Part shown: positions 1-7,222 of the stretch, piece by piece
How positions within the stretch are numbered: position 1 is the stretch's first letter
Layout: each line of letters begins with the position of its first letter
Assembly (NCBI GenBank): GCA_964420455.1
Contig: CAYQTO010000042.1
Location: 1-22,437, forward strand
DNA from: CAYQTO01 sp964420455
GTDB lineage: Bacteria > Sumerlaeota > Sumerlaeia > SLMS01
Length of the DNA stretch: 22,437 bases
Direction: 5' to 3'
The notes under the pieces: model-generated
What the model was told of the DNA's origin: nothing
Databases searched by the model: none
The model's input: the letters and a program-made list of their open reading frames with translations, nothing else
Translations under genes and position numbers: made by a program

Positions 1-1032
1 CACGCCCCCGCCACCCACCTCTTTGCCGAGATCGCCCGCCGCCGCCGGCCCCAGGCCTTTCGCAAGCACGACCTCGCCGAGCGCCTCCCCCTCGCCCTCG
101 CTGCCATCCTCCCCGACCAATTCGCTGCCCTCCCCATCCACACCGTCCGCGGCCTCCGCGCCGTCATCCTCGTCGACCGCCACCTCGACCCCAATCCCGC
201 CATCACCGACGAGGACCTCCGCGAGCTCGACTGGTTCGGCCGCCAGGCCTCCCTCGCCGTCGAAAACTCCGAGATCCGCCACGACCTCAGCCGCTCCATC
301 CGTGACCTCAAGGAGTTCGAGCAGATGAAGACCAACTTCCTCTCCATCATCAGCCACGAACTCCGCACGCCCCTCACCGCCATGTCCGGATTCGTCGACC
401 TCATTCTCGACGAGCGCGTCGGGGCCATCAGCGAGAATCAGCGCCAGCTCCTCGCCCGCGTCCAGAAGAACACCGGCCACCTCATCCATCTCGTCAACGA
501 CCTCATCGAGGTCGCCGAGACCGAGATCGAAGGCAGCATCGCCGTCCGCATCCAGCCCGTCGAGCCGCTGACTGTCTATATGGATACCCTGCCGCGGCTC
601 GAGCAGCGCCGCCGCCAAAATAACGTCCGGGTCGTTCCCGAGATCGACGGCAACGTCCCCCGAATCCTCGCCGACGAGCGGGCCCTCGGCCGGATCTTCT
701 TCCACCTCATCGACAATGCGATCAAGTTTTCCCCCGCCGGCTCCACCGTCACCGTCCGCTTTCGCGTTGAGGAAGGGGAGTTCTATGCGGATATTTGCGA
801 CAAGGGCATGGGCATCGCCCAGGAGCACCTCGACCGTATCTTCGACCAGTTCTATCAGGTGGACAACACGCTGACCCGTGGCCACGAGGGCCTTGGTCTC
901 GGGCTCGCCGTCACCCGCCTCCTCCTCCGTGCCACCCGCGGCCGTATAGACGTCACCAGTTCCGTCGGCGAGGGCTCCATCTTCACCATTGTCTTCCCCG
1001 TCTACGACTCGCCGGAGGTCTCCCTCGGGTAG
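1..1032 (+). CDS. Sensor histidine kinase, GAF + HisKA + HATPase (5' truncated by window)
   Basis: The reading frame is open from base 1 to a TAG at 1030-1032, so the first 343 visible residues are the C-terminal part of a longer kinase. Visible residues 1-95 resemble the end of a GAF-type sensor domain, closing in WFGRQASLAVENSEI. A short coiled linker leads to the HisKA H-box (FLSIISHELRTP, phosphorylatable His at visible residue 119). The ATPase domain has an N-box (HLIDNAIKFSP, about 235-245), a G1 box (DKGMGI, about 267) and a G2 box (GLGLGL, about 297). It should autophosphorylate on His and pass the phosphate to a response regulator; no regulator gene is in view. No membrane segment is visible in this part, so location depends on the missing N-terminus. 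Its last 31 bases overlap the convergent LarC-domain gene. Family call is firm; signal and partner are unknown. Confidence 0.93.
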   Translation, partial: HAPATHLFAEIARRRRPQAFRKHDLAERLPLALAAILPDQFAALPIHTVRGLRAVILVDRHLDPNPAITDEDLRELDWFGRQASLAVENSEIRHDLSRSIRDLKEFEQMKTNFLSIISHELRTPLTAMSGFVDLILDERVGAISENQRQLLARVQKNTGHLIHLVNDLIEVAETEIEGSIAVRIQPVEPLTVYMDTLPRLEQRRRQNNVRVVPEIDGNVPRILADERALGRIFFHLIDNAIKFSPAGSTVTVRFRVEEGEFYADICDKGMGIAQEHLDRIFDQFYQVDNTLTRGHEGLGLGLAVTRLLLRATRGRIDVTSSVGEGSIFTIVFPVYDSPEVSLG

Positions 1033-1490
1033 TCGCGCGCCAGGATCGCCCGCGCCTCCTCCAACACCTGGCGCACCGGCAACCCCTGTTCCCGCGCCAC
1101 CGCCTCGCAGTCCGCGAACTCCGGGACCGCCCTTATCGCCTCTCCCTCCAGCATCGCCACCTTCGCCCGGACCCGCCTTCCCCGCACCTCCACCTCCACC
1201 ATCTCCCGCCGCAACGCGTAACGCTCCACCCTCCGCGCCTTCACCCCGAGGGTCCCCGTTTCCCTCACCAGCATCCCCAGGAAACGTGCCCTGTCCTCCG
1301 GGCGGCAAAGCACCTCCACCCGTGTCCCCGGCCGCCCTCGCTTCATCGTCAACGGCCCCAGGTGCGCGTCGAGCGCCCCCTCCCCCAGCAGCTTCTCCAC
1401 CAATGCCCCCAGCACCTGTCCGGACTCGTCGTCCACGTCCGTCTGGAGCACGTCCAGCTCCTGCTTTTCAAACCCGAACTCCATTGTCAT
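1002..1490 (-). CDS. Standalone LarC C-terminal domain protein (LarC2-like, nickel-pincer cofactor family)
   Basis: This 162-aa protein matches only the C-terminal half of LarC (DUF111), the CTP-dependent enzyme that inserts nickel into the pincer cofactor of lactate racemase. Family landmarks are LQTDVDD (15-21), MKRGRPGT (49-56), RETGTLGVK (76-84) and PEFADCEA (123-130). Full-length LarC is about 400 aa, and the N-terminal half is absent upstream, where thiL ends only 13 bases away. In Lactobacillus LarC is made from two overlapping frames (LarC1/LarC2), so a free LarC2-like unit has precedent, but no LarB, LarE or LarA is in view. The ATG at 1490 is chosen because an AGAGAGGG ribosome site lies 6 bases upstream; upstream in-frame codons read poorly. 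Nickel insertion is an inference; the domain assignment is solid. Confidence 0.82.
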   Translation of the reverse strand: MTMEFGFEKQELDVLQTDVDDESGQVLGALVEKLLGEGALDAHLGPLTMKRGRPGTRVEVLCRPEDRARFLGMLVRETGTLGVKARRVERYALRREMVEVEVRGRRVRAKVAMLEGEAIRAVPEFADCEAVAREQGLPVRQVLEEARAILARDYPRETSGES

Positions 1491-1496
1491 GGTGGG

Positions 1497-1504
1497 CCCT
1501 CTCT
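1497..1504 (-). promoter_or_regulatory. Ribosome binding site of the LarC-domain gene
   Basis: AGAGAGGG on the minus strand lies 6 bases before the ATG at 1490 and touches the thiL stop codon (1504-1506). It decides the start of the LarC-domain gene and suggests coupled translation after thiL. Confidence 0.6.
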
Positions 1505-2520
1505 CAGCCGAAATGCACGTAGCCCTTGTGGGCGATCCGCGCCCGCGAACCATCCCGCCAGCGCATATACACCCCCTTGCCCCGGCACACCTTGCCCACC
1601 CGCGTCACCGCCAGCGCCTTGTCCGCCCCGTGCACCACCTGCGCCACCTCCTCCGGCGTCGCGTGCGTGCAAAACAGCAACTCGTAGTCCTCGCCGCCGT
1701 GATAGACGAAGTCCTCGACATCCCGGCCGAGGGCCCGCGCCGCCTGGACCAGAGCCGTCCCCGCCACCCGCGACGACTCGTCGAACTCGATCTGGACCTT
1801 CGACGCGCTGGCGATCTGGCCCGCGTCGCTTACCAGGCCGTCGCTCACGTCGATCATCGCCAGGTCCTCGAACTCCCGGGCGAGGGCCACCCCCGCCTTG
1901 TCGCGGGCTTCTGGCGCCACGCACCGCTGGACCAACCGGTTCGCCCCACGCCCTTCCATGCGCAGCCGCCCCTCCAGGATCATCAGTCCCGCCGCCGCCT
2001 CCCCCGGCGAGCCCGTCACGTAGACCCACATTCCCTCCTCCGCCGCCGAACGCGCCGGCGGCTTCTGCCGGTCCGGCAACGTCCCCACCGCCGTCAGCGA
2101 CAAGGTCCACATCGGGGCCGTCACGGTGTCGCCCCCGATCAGCCTCATCCGGTAACGGCGGCATGCCTTCTCGATCCCCCCAAAGAAACGCTCGATCCGT
2201 TCGACCTCCGTCTCCTTGGGGACGCCGATGGACACGAGGCCGTACCGCGCCGCGGCGCCCTTGCTCGCCAGATCACTCACGTTCGACGCCACCAGCTTCT
2301 GCGCCACCGCTTCCGGTGTCGCCAGCGGATGGTCGTACCACCGGAAGTGCGTCCCCTCGATCATCGCATCGATGGTCCAGACCATGCGGCCGCCCGGCTC
2401 GTCCGTCACGGCCACGTCGTCGCCGGTCCCCAACACGCACTTGCGCGTTTGGCGCCGCAACATCGGACCCAGCGCCTTCAGGATCCCAGCCTCCCCTGTT
2501 TCACGCACCGTCCGGCTCAT
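1504..2520 (-). CDS. thiL: Thiamine-monophosphate kinase
   Basis: ThiL phosphorylates thiamine monophosphate to thiamine pyrophosphate with ATP, the last step of the cofactor pathway, in the cytoplasm. The 338-aa length is normal. Visible motifs are GDDVAV (33-38, Mg/ATP), TIDAMIEGTHF (49-59), KLVASNVSDLASKG (75-88), IGGDT (128-132), MIDVSDGLVSD (222-232) and HGGEDYELLF (274-283), all diagnostic of the ThiL/PurM-like fold. The ATG at 2520 has AAAGGAG 6 bases upstream (2527-2533). The gene starts inside the last 20 bases of the glycosyltransferase gene, so the two are translationally linked. The LarC-domain gene follows after 13 bases. No other thiamine genes are visible, so it probably acts with genes elsewhere. 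Confidence 0.96.
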   Translation of the reverse strand: MSRTVRETGEAGILKALGPMLRRQTRKCVLGTGDDVAVTDEPGGRMVWTIDAMIEGTHFRWYDHPLATPEAVAQKLVASNVSDLASKGAAARYGLVSIGVPKETEVERIERFFGGIEKACRRYRMRLIGGDTVTAPMWTLSLTAVGTLPDRQKPPARSAAEEGMWVYVTGSPGEAAAGLMILEGRLRMEGRGANRLVQRCVAPEARDKAGVALAREFEDLAMIDVSDGLVSDAGQIASASKVQIEFDESSRVAGTALVQAARALGRDVEDFVYHGGEDYELLFCTHATPEEVAQVVHGADKALAVTRVGKVCRGKGVYMRWRDGSRARIAHKGYVHFG

Positions 2521-3700
2521 TGCGGGCTCCTTTGGTCACTTCCTTGTAGAACTCGATGGTTCGCCTGCCCATCGACTCGCGGGAAAAGGTCGAGTCAATC
2601 AGGAGGCCCGCCTCGGCGCCAAGCCGCTTTGCGAATTCCCGATCGTCCATCACCCGGATCATTGCCGCCGCGAGGTCCTCCGGATCATTCGGCCTCACCA
2701 GCAGGCCTGTCTTCTCATGGCGAATGGAATCGGGGATGCCTCCCACGTTGGTCGCAACCGCCGGCAATTCCGCCGCGAGCGCCTCGAGGATGGCCGTCCC
2801 CAGTCCCTCCGACCGCGAAGCCAGCACGTATCCATCCACCGCCTTCAGCAATTCCGGCACGTCCTCGCGGAACCCGAGGAACTCCAGTTCCGGTTCTCCA
2901 AGCCCGAGTTCTTTGGCGAGATCTGCCAACGCCCCCGCGTCCGATCCGTCGCCGGCGATCACCAGCCGGCAGGCATCCCGCCCCCACGCAGACACTACCC
3001 TTTGCCAAGCCCGCAGCAACACGTCGAACCCCTTCTCCCTCCGGAGCCGCCCCGTGCTTGCCCAGACGAAGGCCTGCGGCCCGACCCCCCGGCGGGTCAC
3101 CTCCGGTCGCCCCTTTGCCGCCCGAATCGCCTCCGTCTCCGGTACCGAGGGGATCAACACCCGCGGCTTTCCATCGAGTTCCGGATACGTCGAGAGTTGC
3201 TCCATGATGTACGTGCTGATGCCGATGGTTCCATCGAGCTGTCTATACAACCAGCGATTCATCGAGTGGCGGGCCCACGGGAAAATGTTGTGCTTGGTAC
3301 GGACGACGGGGATCTGCCCGCTCCGCCCCGGGATGGCCCGGGCCACCGCCACCAGCCAGGTGTCCTGGCTCCCATGAACATGGATGATGTCCGGGCGCCA
3401 TTCGGCCAGGCGCCGCCGGAGCCGCAAAAGGTCCGGGATGAACACGCGCACTTTTGCCGGCGGCCGCATCCGGAACCCCGGCCAGACCGTCAATCCGGCC
3501 TCCGCCCCCCGCGCCGCCAGCTTGGAATCCTCCGGCACCGCGAGCGCCACCTGGTGCCCCTTCTCCGTTGCATACACTGCTTCCTTCAGTATCCGGTTCG
3601 ACTGCCCTCCCCACCCCCGCAGCATGTTCGTGTGCAAGATCCGCAACAGTGGCCTCAATTCGCCCGGCGGCGGGCCTTCCACCGCCTCCGATTCTTCCAT
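2501..3700 (-). CDS. GT4-family glycosyltransferase
   Basis: This is a retaining GT-B glycosyltransferase of the GT4 type (399 aa from the chosen ATG), likely adding sugars to a lipid-linked glycan or exopolysaccharide at the inner face of the membrane. The acceptor-side Rossmann domain starts at ILHTNMLRGWGGQSNRIL (about 21-38), with the DIIHVHGSQD strand at about 104-113. The donor domain starts at WASTGRLRREKGFD (213-226) and carries the EX7E motif SRSEGLGTAILEALA (E298/E306), then GGIPDSI. No signal peptide is seen. ATG 3700 lies inside the deacetylase gene (46-base overlap) and has no clear ribosome site; a GTG at 3682 is an alternative start. Pairing with a deacetylase suggests surface polysaccharide synthesis. 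Donor and acceptor cannot be read from the sequence. Codons at 3241-3248 include a rare AGA that completes the recurrent octamer. Confidence 0.9.
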   Translation of the reverse strand: MEESEAVEGPPPGELRPLLRILHTNMLRGWGGQSNRILKEAVYATEKGHQVALAVPEDSKLAARGAEAGLTVWPGFRMRPPAKVRVFIPDLLRLRRRLAEWRPDIIHVHGSQDTWLVAVARAIPGRSGQIPVVRTKHNIFPWARHSMNRWLYRQLDGTIGISTYIMEQLSTYPELDGKPRVLIPSVPETEAIRAAKGRPEVTRRGVGPQAFVWASTGRLRREKGFDVLLRAWQRVVSAWGRDACRLVIAGDGSDAGALADLAKELGLGEPELEFLGFREDVPELLKAVDGYVLASRSEGLGTAILEALAAELPAVATNVGGIPDSIRHEKTGLLVRPNDPEDLAAAMIRVMDDREFAKRLGAEAGLLIDSTFSRESMGRRTIEFYKEVTKGARNEPDGA

Positions 3701-4365
3701 GTGTGCAGCCAGTGGTACGCTGGCCCCATCAGGTACCGGAACCGCCAGCCGGTGCGCCCCGGCTGGACCATGGCACGCCTGAGCCGCCAACGGTCCCCCT
3801 CGCTGTTGCGGTTTCCCCGGATCGTCGAGCACGCGCACGCATATCCCGCCGCTCGCACCGCTTCCATCACCCGTTCGTCGAAGTTCCCATACGGATAACA
3901 GAAGGCACCCACCTCCTGGCCGAGCAGGTCCTCGAGCTTCTCCCGCGATCCCCTCACTTCCCTTTCCAGTTCTGCCGTCGTGCATCGTGCGAGGCGGGGG
4001 TGGGTCAACGTGTGAGACCCGATCTCCATCCCTGCCGCAACCAGGTCGCGCACCATCGCCGGGGTCATGGCGCCGGGCTTTGCCGCCAACGTCTCCTCGA
4101 CCACCACGAAGAAAGTCGCCCGGTGGCCCGCATCAACCAGCGCGGCCAACCCTTCTTCGTGGTTGTCCCGTCGCCCGTCGTCAAACGTGAGCCATACGCC
4201 CCGTTCGCCCGCCAGGTACCCACGCGAGGTCACGGTCCTCAGGCCCATCCGCGCCAACGCCCCCAGCTGACCGCGGAACTCCTCCGGATGCACCCACAGC
4301 CCGCGATGCCGCTCCCCCCGTGGGGGCGGCTCGCCCAGATAATGGTACATCAGGATCGGTCCCAT
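3655..4365 (-). CDS. Polysaccharide deacetylase (CE4, NodB domain)
   Basis: The protein should remove N- or O-acetyl groups from a polysaccharide with a bound divalent metal. From the chosen ATG it is 236 aa. NodB motif 1 is LTFDDG (59-64; D62 catalytic base, D63 metal ligand), motif 2 is GSHTLTH (116-122; H118 and H122 metal ligands), and motif 3 is FCYPYGNFD (155-163). The C-terminus is very basic (WKNRRRWKARRR). No signal peptide is obvious, although the first residues (PILMYHYL) match the usual start of the NodB fold, so it may act inside the cell or before export. The start is uncertain: TTG 4398, GTG 4374 and ATG 4365 are all in frame; GAGGGTGATC lies just upstream of GTG 4374. It heads the operon with the glycosyltransferase. 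Confidence 0.9.
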   Translation of the reverse strand: MGPILMYHYLGEPPPRGERHRGLWVHPEEFRGQLGALARMGLRTVTSRGYLAGERGVWLTFDDGRRDNHEEGLAALVDAGHRATFFVVVEETLAAKPGAMTPAMVRDLVAAGMEIGSHTLTHPRLARCTTAELEREVRGSREKLEDLLGQEVGAFCYPYGNFDERVMEAVRAAGYACACSTIRGNRNSEGDRWRLRRAMVQPGRTGWRFRYLMGPAYHWLHTWKNRRRWKARRRAN

Positions 4366-4493
4366 CACTGGCACGATCACCCTCGCTAAAACGCACAAAG
4401 CCGGATAAGTGGCAAACCACCAACGGCATGCCCGGGGTCAATGTCCACAGAAACACGCTCCGCCCCACGCGGCGCCCACACGGAGTAACGGCC

Positions 4494-5639
4494 ATGAACC
4501 GCTCCTTTCCCCGCCTTCTGACTCCCCTCATCGCCCTTTTGGCCACGTTTCTCCTTCCCGTCGCCGCCCATGCCCAGGACGCCAAGATCCGCGTTGCCCC
4601 CGCCCCCCATGCCCAGGTTGCCCCCGCTACCGACTGGTGCCACGATCTCCCCCTCACCATCTCTGCGGACCGCACCTACTACGAGCACGGCGAGGATGTC
4701 CGCCTCCTTGTCCGCCCCCGCCAAGACGCGTATATCTTTATCTACAGCACCGATGGTCACGGCCACACCCGCCAACTCTTCCCCAACTATTTCGACCGCG
4801 ACAATTACGTCCGCGGCGGGGAAACCCGCCGCCTCCCCGATTACGGCTACCGGCTCCTCGCCACGGGCGAGGGCTGGGACACCATCCAGGCCATCGCCGT
4901 CAGCGCCCAAAGTGACTGGCGCCCCGACCGCCTCCACTACCGCTACTCCCATGATGATCCCTATCCCGTCGTCCGCGGCGGCCTCCATGACGTCCGCGAC
5001 AATCTTCGCGTCTCCCTCGAGGCCTCCCTCCGCACCAGCGTCCGCCGCCACAGCGGGCCCTACACGTCCATCCGTGTCGAGGTCGACTACGACCGCCATC
5101 CCCGCCCCTACTATGGCGAGGCCTTCACCCAGATCTACGTCCATCCCCGTCCCGTCTTCCGCCCGCTTCCCCCCGAGCCTTGCCTCGAACCCGCTTTCCT
5201 CCGCGTCAGTTCCAGCCCCAACCGAAGCGATGTCTTTATAGACGGCCGCTTTGTTGGCCGCACTCCCCTCGGGATCGACCTCGACCCGGGTGTCTATGAC
5301 ATCACCATCGACCGCCCCGGCTTCCGTTCCTTCCACGAACGCGTGCGGCTGCGTCCTGGCGAACGCGAGCGCCTCTCCGTCCGCCTCCGCCCCGAGCCAC
5401 GCCCCGTCGTCTATCACGAGCCGCCCCGCTATCGCTCCACCGTCCGATACGAGTTCTCCTACCATTCCCCCCGGCCGCCCCAGTACCATGCGCCCTATCG
5501 TCCTCCCACCGTCGACCGGCCCCGCGACACCAATGGGCGCCTCGAACCGGTCAATCGTCCCATCCACAAGAGCCACCGCCCGGACGACAGCAACGGCCGC
5601 ATAAAGTCCTACGGCCACGACGGCAACGACGCCCACTAG
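4494..5639 (+). CDS. Secreted DUF4384 + PEGA domain protein
   Basis: This 381-aa exported protein has a signal peptide (residues 1-28: basic start, hydrophobic run LLTPLIALLATFLLPVA, cleavage after AHA). A DUF4384-like domain (about 53-138) shows DVRLLVRPRQDAYIFIYSTDG and the later LFPN. A PEGA domain (about 235-300) shows DVFIDGRFVGRTPLG, LDPGVYDITIDRPGF and a closing RLRPGE. PEGA domains are thought to bind or attach to cell-surface structures. The C-terminal 80 residues are rich in Pro, Tyr, Arg and His and hold a degenerate pair, DTNGRL and DSNGRI. The ATG at 4494 is chosen because GGAG lies 8 bases upstream and the signal peptide begins there. It is divergent from the deacetylase operon and followed by a strong hairpin. 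Exact role unknown. Confidence 0.85.
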   Translation: MNRSFPRLLTPLIALLATFLLPVAAHAQDAKIRVAPAPHAQVAPATDWCHDLPLTISADRTYYEHGEDVRLLVRPRQDAYIFIYSTDGHGHTRQLFPNYFDRDNYVRGGETRRLPDYGYRLLATGEGWDTIQAIAVSAQSDWRPDRLHYRYSHDDPYPVVRGGLHDVRDNLRVSLEASLRTSVRRHSGPYTSIRVEVDYDRHPRPYYGEAFTQIYVHPRPVFRPLPPEPCLEPAFLRVSSSPNRSDVFIDGRFVGRTPLGIDLDPGVYDITIDRPGFRSFHERVRLRPGERERLSVRLRPEPRPVVYHEPPRYRSTVRYEFSYHSPRPPQYHAPYRPPTVDRPRDTNGRLEPVNRPIHKSHRPDDSNGRIKSYGHDGNDAH

Positions 5640-5666
5640 CGCGCCCTGCCGTCCCCCAAAGGCAAC

Positions 5667-5694
5667 GCCCCCGCGAAGGCAACTCCGCGGGGGC
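5667..5694. terminator. Hairpin between convergent genes, likely bidirectional terminator
   Basis: GCCCCCGCG (5667-5675) pairs perfectly with CGCGGGGGC (5686-5694) across a 10-base loop. It lies 27 bases after the PEGA gene stop and 31 bases beyond the end of the convergent Hsp20 gene. The following T tract is weak (TTGCTGTTT), so it may be a GC-rich or Rho-assisted stop. Confidence 0.65.
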
Positions 5695-5725
5695 TTGCTG
5701 TTTCCGTCCGTGCCGTGGCCGAAGG

Positions 5726-6247
5726 TCAGCCCTCGCCGCCCTCCTCCTTCGCCGGGCTTTCCTTCTTCACGTGGATCTTGTGCCCGGGCGCTGCCTTCAC
5801 CTTGGGAAGGCGCACTGTCAGCACGCCACCGCGGACGATCGCCTCCACGCCATCGGCCTCCACTTCGTCCGGGAGGGCGATGTCGCGGCGGAACCGGCCA
5901 TAGGCACGCTCGCTCCGTCGCTTGCGCCCCCCCTCGCCGGGCGGGGTGGGCTCCGGCCGTTCACCCGTGATCGTCAGCTTCTGCCCGTTCAGTGTCACGT
6001 CGAGCGTCTCCTCGGGCACGCCGGGAATGTCGAGCTCCACCGTGATCGCCTCCTCGTCCTCCTGAAGATCCATCGCTGGTGGCGGCGGCGTAAAGGGCCA
6101 CACGTCGCGGGTTTTTTCCGTCGCGTTTTCGCCGACCACCTCGCGGGCCAGCTCGTTGATTACGGACGTCACGGTCCGTTGCAGGTTCATCGCCGCGCGA
6201 TAGGCGTCGTCGAAGGGGAAATCGCCGTGGGAACGCTTCTCTGCCAT
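5726..6247 (-). CDS. Small heat-shock protein, Hsp20 family
   Basis: This is an ATP-independent holdase chaperone of the alpha-crystallin family (173 aa). The N-terminal arm (1-57) is variable and helical. The alpha-crystallin domain runs from about 58 to 150 with PAMDLQEDEEAITVELDIPG, VTLNGQKLTITGER and GGVLTVRLPKV (140-150), the last being the family signature. The C-terminal tail is charged (HVKKESPAKEEGGEG). The ATG at 6247 has AGAGGAG 8 bases upstream. It follows the DnaC-like gene on the same strand after 81 bases and probably shares its transcript. No CIRCE-type inverted repeat was seen upstream. The insertion TPPGEGGRKRRSE (101-113) before the YGRF strand makes that loop longer than in minimal homologues. 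Confidence 0.94.
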   Translation of the reverse strand: MAEKRSHGDFPFDDAYRAAMNLQRTVTSVINELAREVVGENATEKTRDVWPFTPPPPAMDLQEDEEAITVELDIPGVPEETLDVTLNGQKLTITGERPEPTPPGEGGRKRRSERAYGRFRRDIALPDEVEADGVEAIVRGGVLTVRLPKVKAAPGHKIHVKKESPAKEEGGEG

Positions 6248-6328
6248 GGGAAAGGGCTCCTCTCTTTGGGTCGCGGAAACCGTACGCGCCGCTGGCGTGC
6301 TTATTCAAGTGGCGTTGGCGGGGCGCTC

Positions 6329-7045
6329 TCAGTGGAGCTTGGCGCGGCGCCAGTCCTGCCGGGGGAACTGGGGAAATTGCCCCGCGCTCATTTCATAGAG
6401 TCGGCTGGCCGTTCGCGGGCCCACCCGCGCCTCCAATTCCGCCTCGTCGCAGTTCGTCGTCAGCAGCACCGGTCGCGCGTTCTCGTAGCGCCGGTTGATG
6501 ATCAGGTACAGCCGGTCGCGGGTCCAATCGGTCACCGACTCCGCCCCCACGTCGTCCAGCACGAGCAGGTCCGCGTGGTCCACCGCCTCCAGCAGCACCG
6601 ACTCCCGAAGGTCCGAGGCCGTATCGTAGGACGACCGTAGCAGCGACAACAGATTGGTAAAGTTCGCGTAGTGCCCCGTGAAGCCACGCTCGATCACCAC
6701 CTTCAGGGTCGCGACGGCGATGTGCGTCTTTCCGCTTCCGGGCGCACCGCGAAACAAGAGGCCCTGTTCCTCGCCGCGGTGAAAGCCCTTCGCGTACGCC
6801 AGGGCGTTCTTTACGATGTCCCGCCGCAGCGTGTCCTGCCGCGCCACCTCGAAGCTCTTGAAGTCCTTCCGCAGGAACTTTCGCGGAATCCCCGCCCCGA
6901 GCCACGCCCGTTCCGCCGCCTGCGGATCGTCGCGCCCGCAATCACAACGGTGTGCCACCCCCCCGGCGTCCACGTAGTAGCCGTAGCCGTGGCACTTCGA
7001 GCACTCAGGCGTGTCGGTCGGATCGATCGGAAGCGGAAGACTCAT
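6329..7045 (-). CDS. DnaC/DnaI/IstB-like AAA+ ATPase with N-terminal zinc motif
   Basis: This is a 238-aa AAA+ ATPase of the helicase-loader type. An N-terminal CxxC plus CxC cluster (C15, C18, C34, C36) likely binds zinc, as in DnaC/DnaI-like loaders. The ATPase core has Walker A GAPGSGKT (100-107), Walker B LLVLDDVG (160-167), sensor 1 TTN (196-198) and a sensor 2 region, PRTASRLYEM. Such proteins load replicative helicase at origins or forks, or serve transposition when paired with IstA; no transposase is present, so a helicase-loader role is favoured. The ATG at 7045 is chosen because the zinc motif follows directly. No ribosome site is visible upstream, so a very short leader is possible. 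The next gene on the strand is hsp20. Confidence 0.87.
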   Translation of the reverse strand: MSLPLPIDPTDTPECSKCHGYGYYVDAGGVAHRCDCGRDDPQAAERAWLGAGIPRKFLRKDFKSFEVARQDTLRRDIVKNALAYAKGFHRGEEQGLLFRGAPGSGKTHIAVATLKVVIERGFTGHYANFTNLLSLLRSSYDTASDLRESVLLEAVDHADLLVLDDVGAESVTDWTRDRLYLIINRRYENARPVLLTTNCDEAELEARVGPRTASRLYEMSAGQFPQFPRQDWRRAKLH

Positions 7046-7167
7046 GACGATACAGGACGGATCGAGTGAAAAGAGTGATGAAGAAGGAAAGGAGGATGCA
7101 CCCACCCCTGGTGGAAATCAAGTCCCGCGCGACGTCCCGATTTCGATTGTCAGGCGCCGCCAAGAAA

Positions 7168-7199
7168 CACGGGCGGGGACGCCGAAATCCCCGCCCGTG
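7168..7199 (-). terminator. Rho-independent terminator downstream of superoxide dismutase gene
   Basis: A perfect 12-base stem (CACGGGCGGGGA at 7168-7179 with its complement at 7188-7199) with an 8-base loop lies 23 bases past the stop codon of the minus-strand dismutase gene. On that strand it is followed by TTTCTTGG. It separates the dismutase gene from the DnaC-like gene. Confidence 0.78.
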
Positions 7200-7222
7200 C
7201 CGCGCTGTGTTTCCGGTTTTTT

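Noticed and set aside
795..2549. Long plus-strand open frame of 584 codons
   Set aside because: It is antisense to LarC-domain and thiL and out of frame with the kinase; the Pro/Arg/Ser-rich product is typical of GC-rich shadow frames.
3241..3248. Octamer copies as -10 promoter boxes (TATAC/TATAG cores)
   Set aside because: The copies lie deep inside coding regions on both strands, mostly in one codon phase, and without -35 partners; a promoter role does not fit the distribution.
4386..5636. Minus-strand open frame of 416 codons opposite the PEGA gene
   Set aside because: Its Gly/Ala/Val/Asp-rich sequence is the complement of C-ending codons; the plus strand has a signal peptide, ribosome site and known domains.
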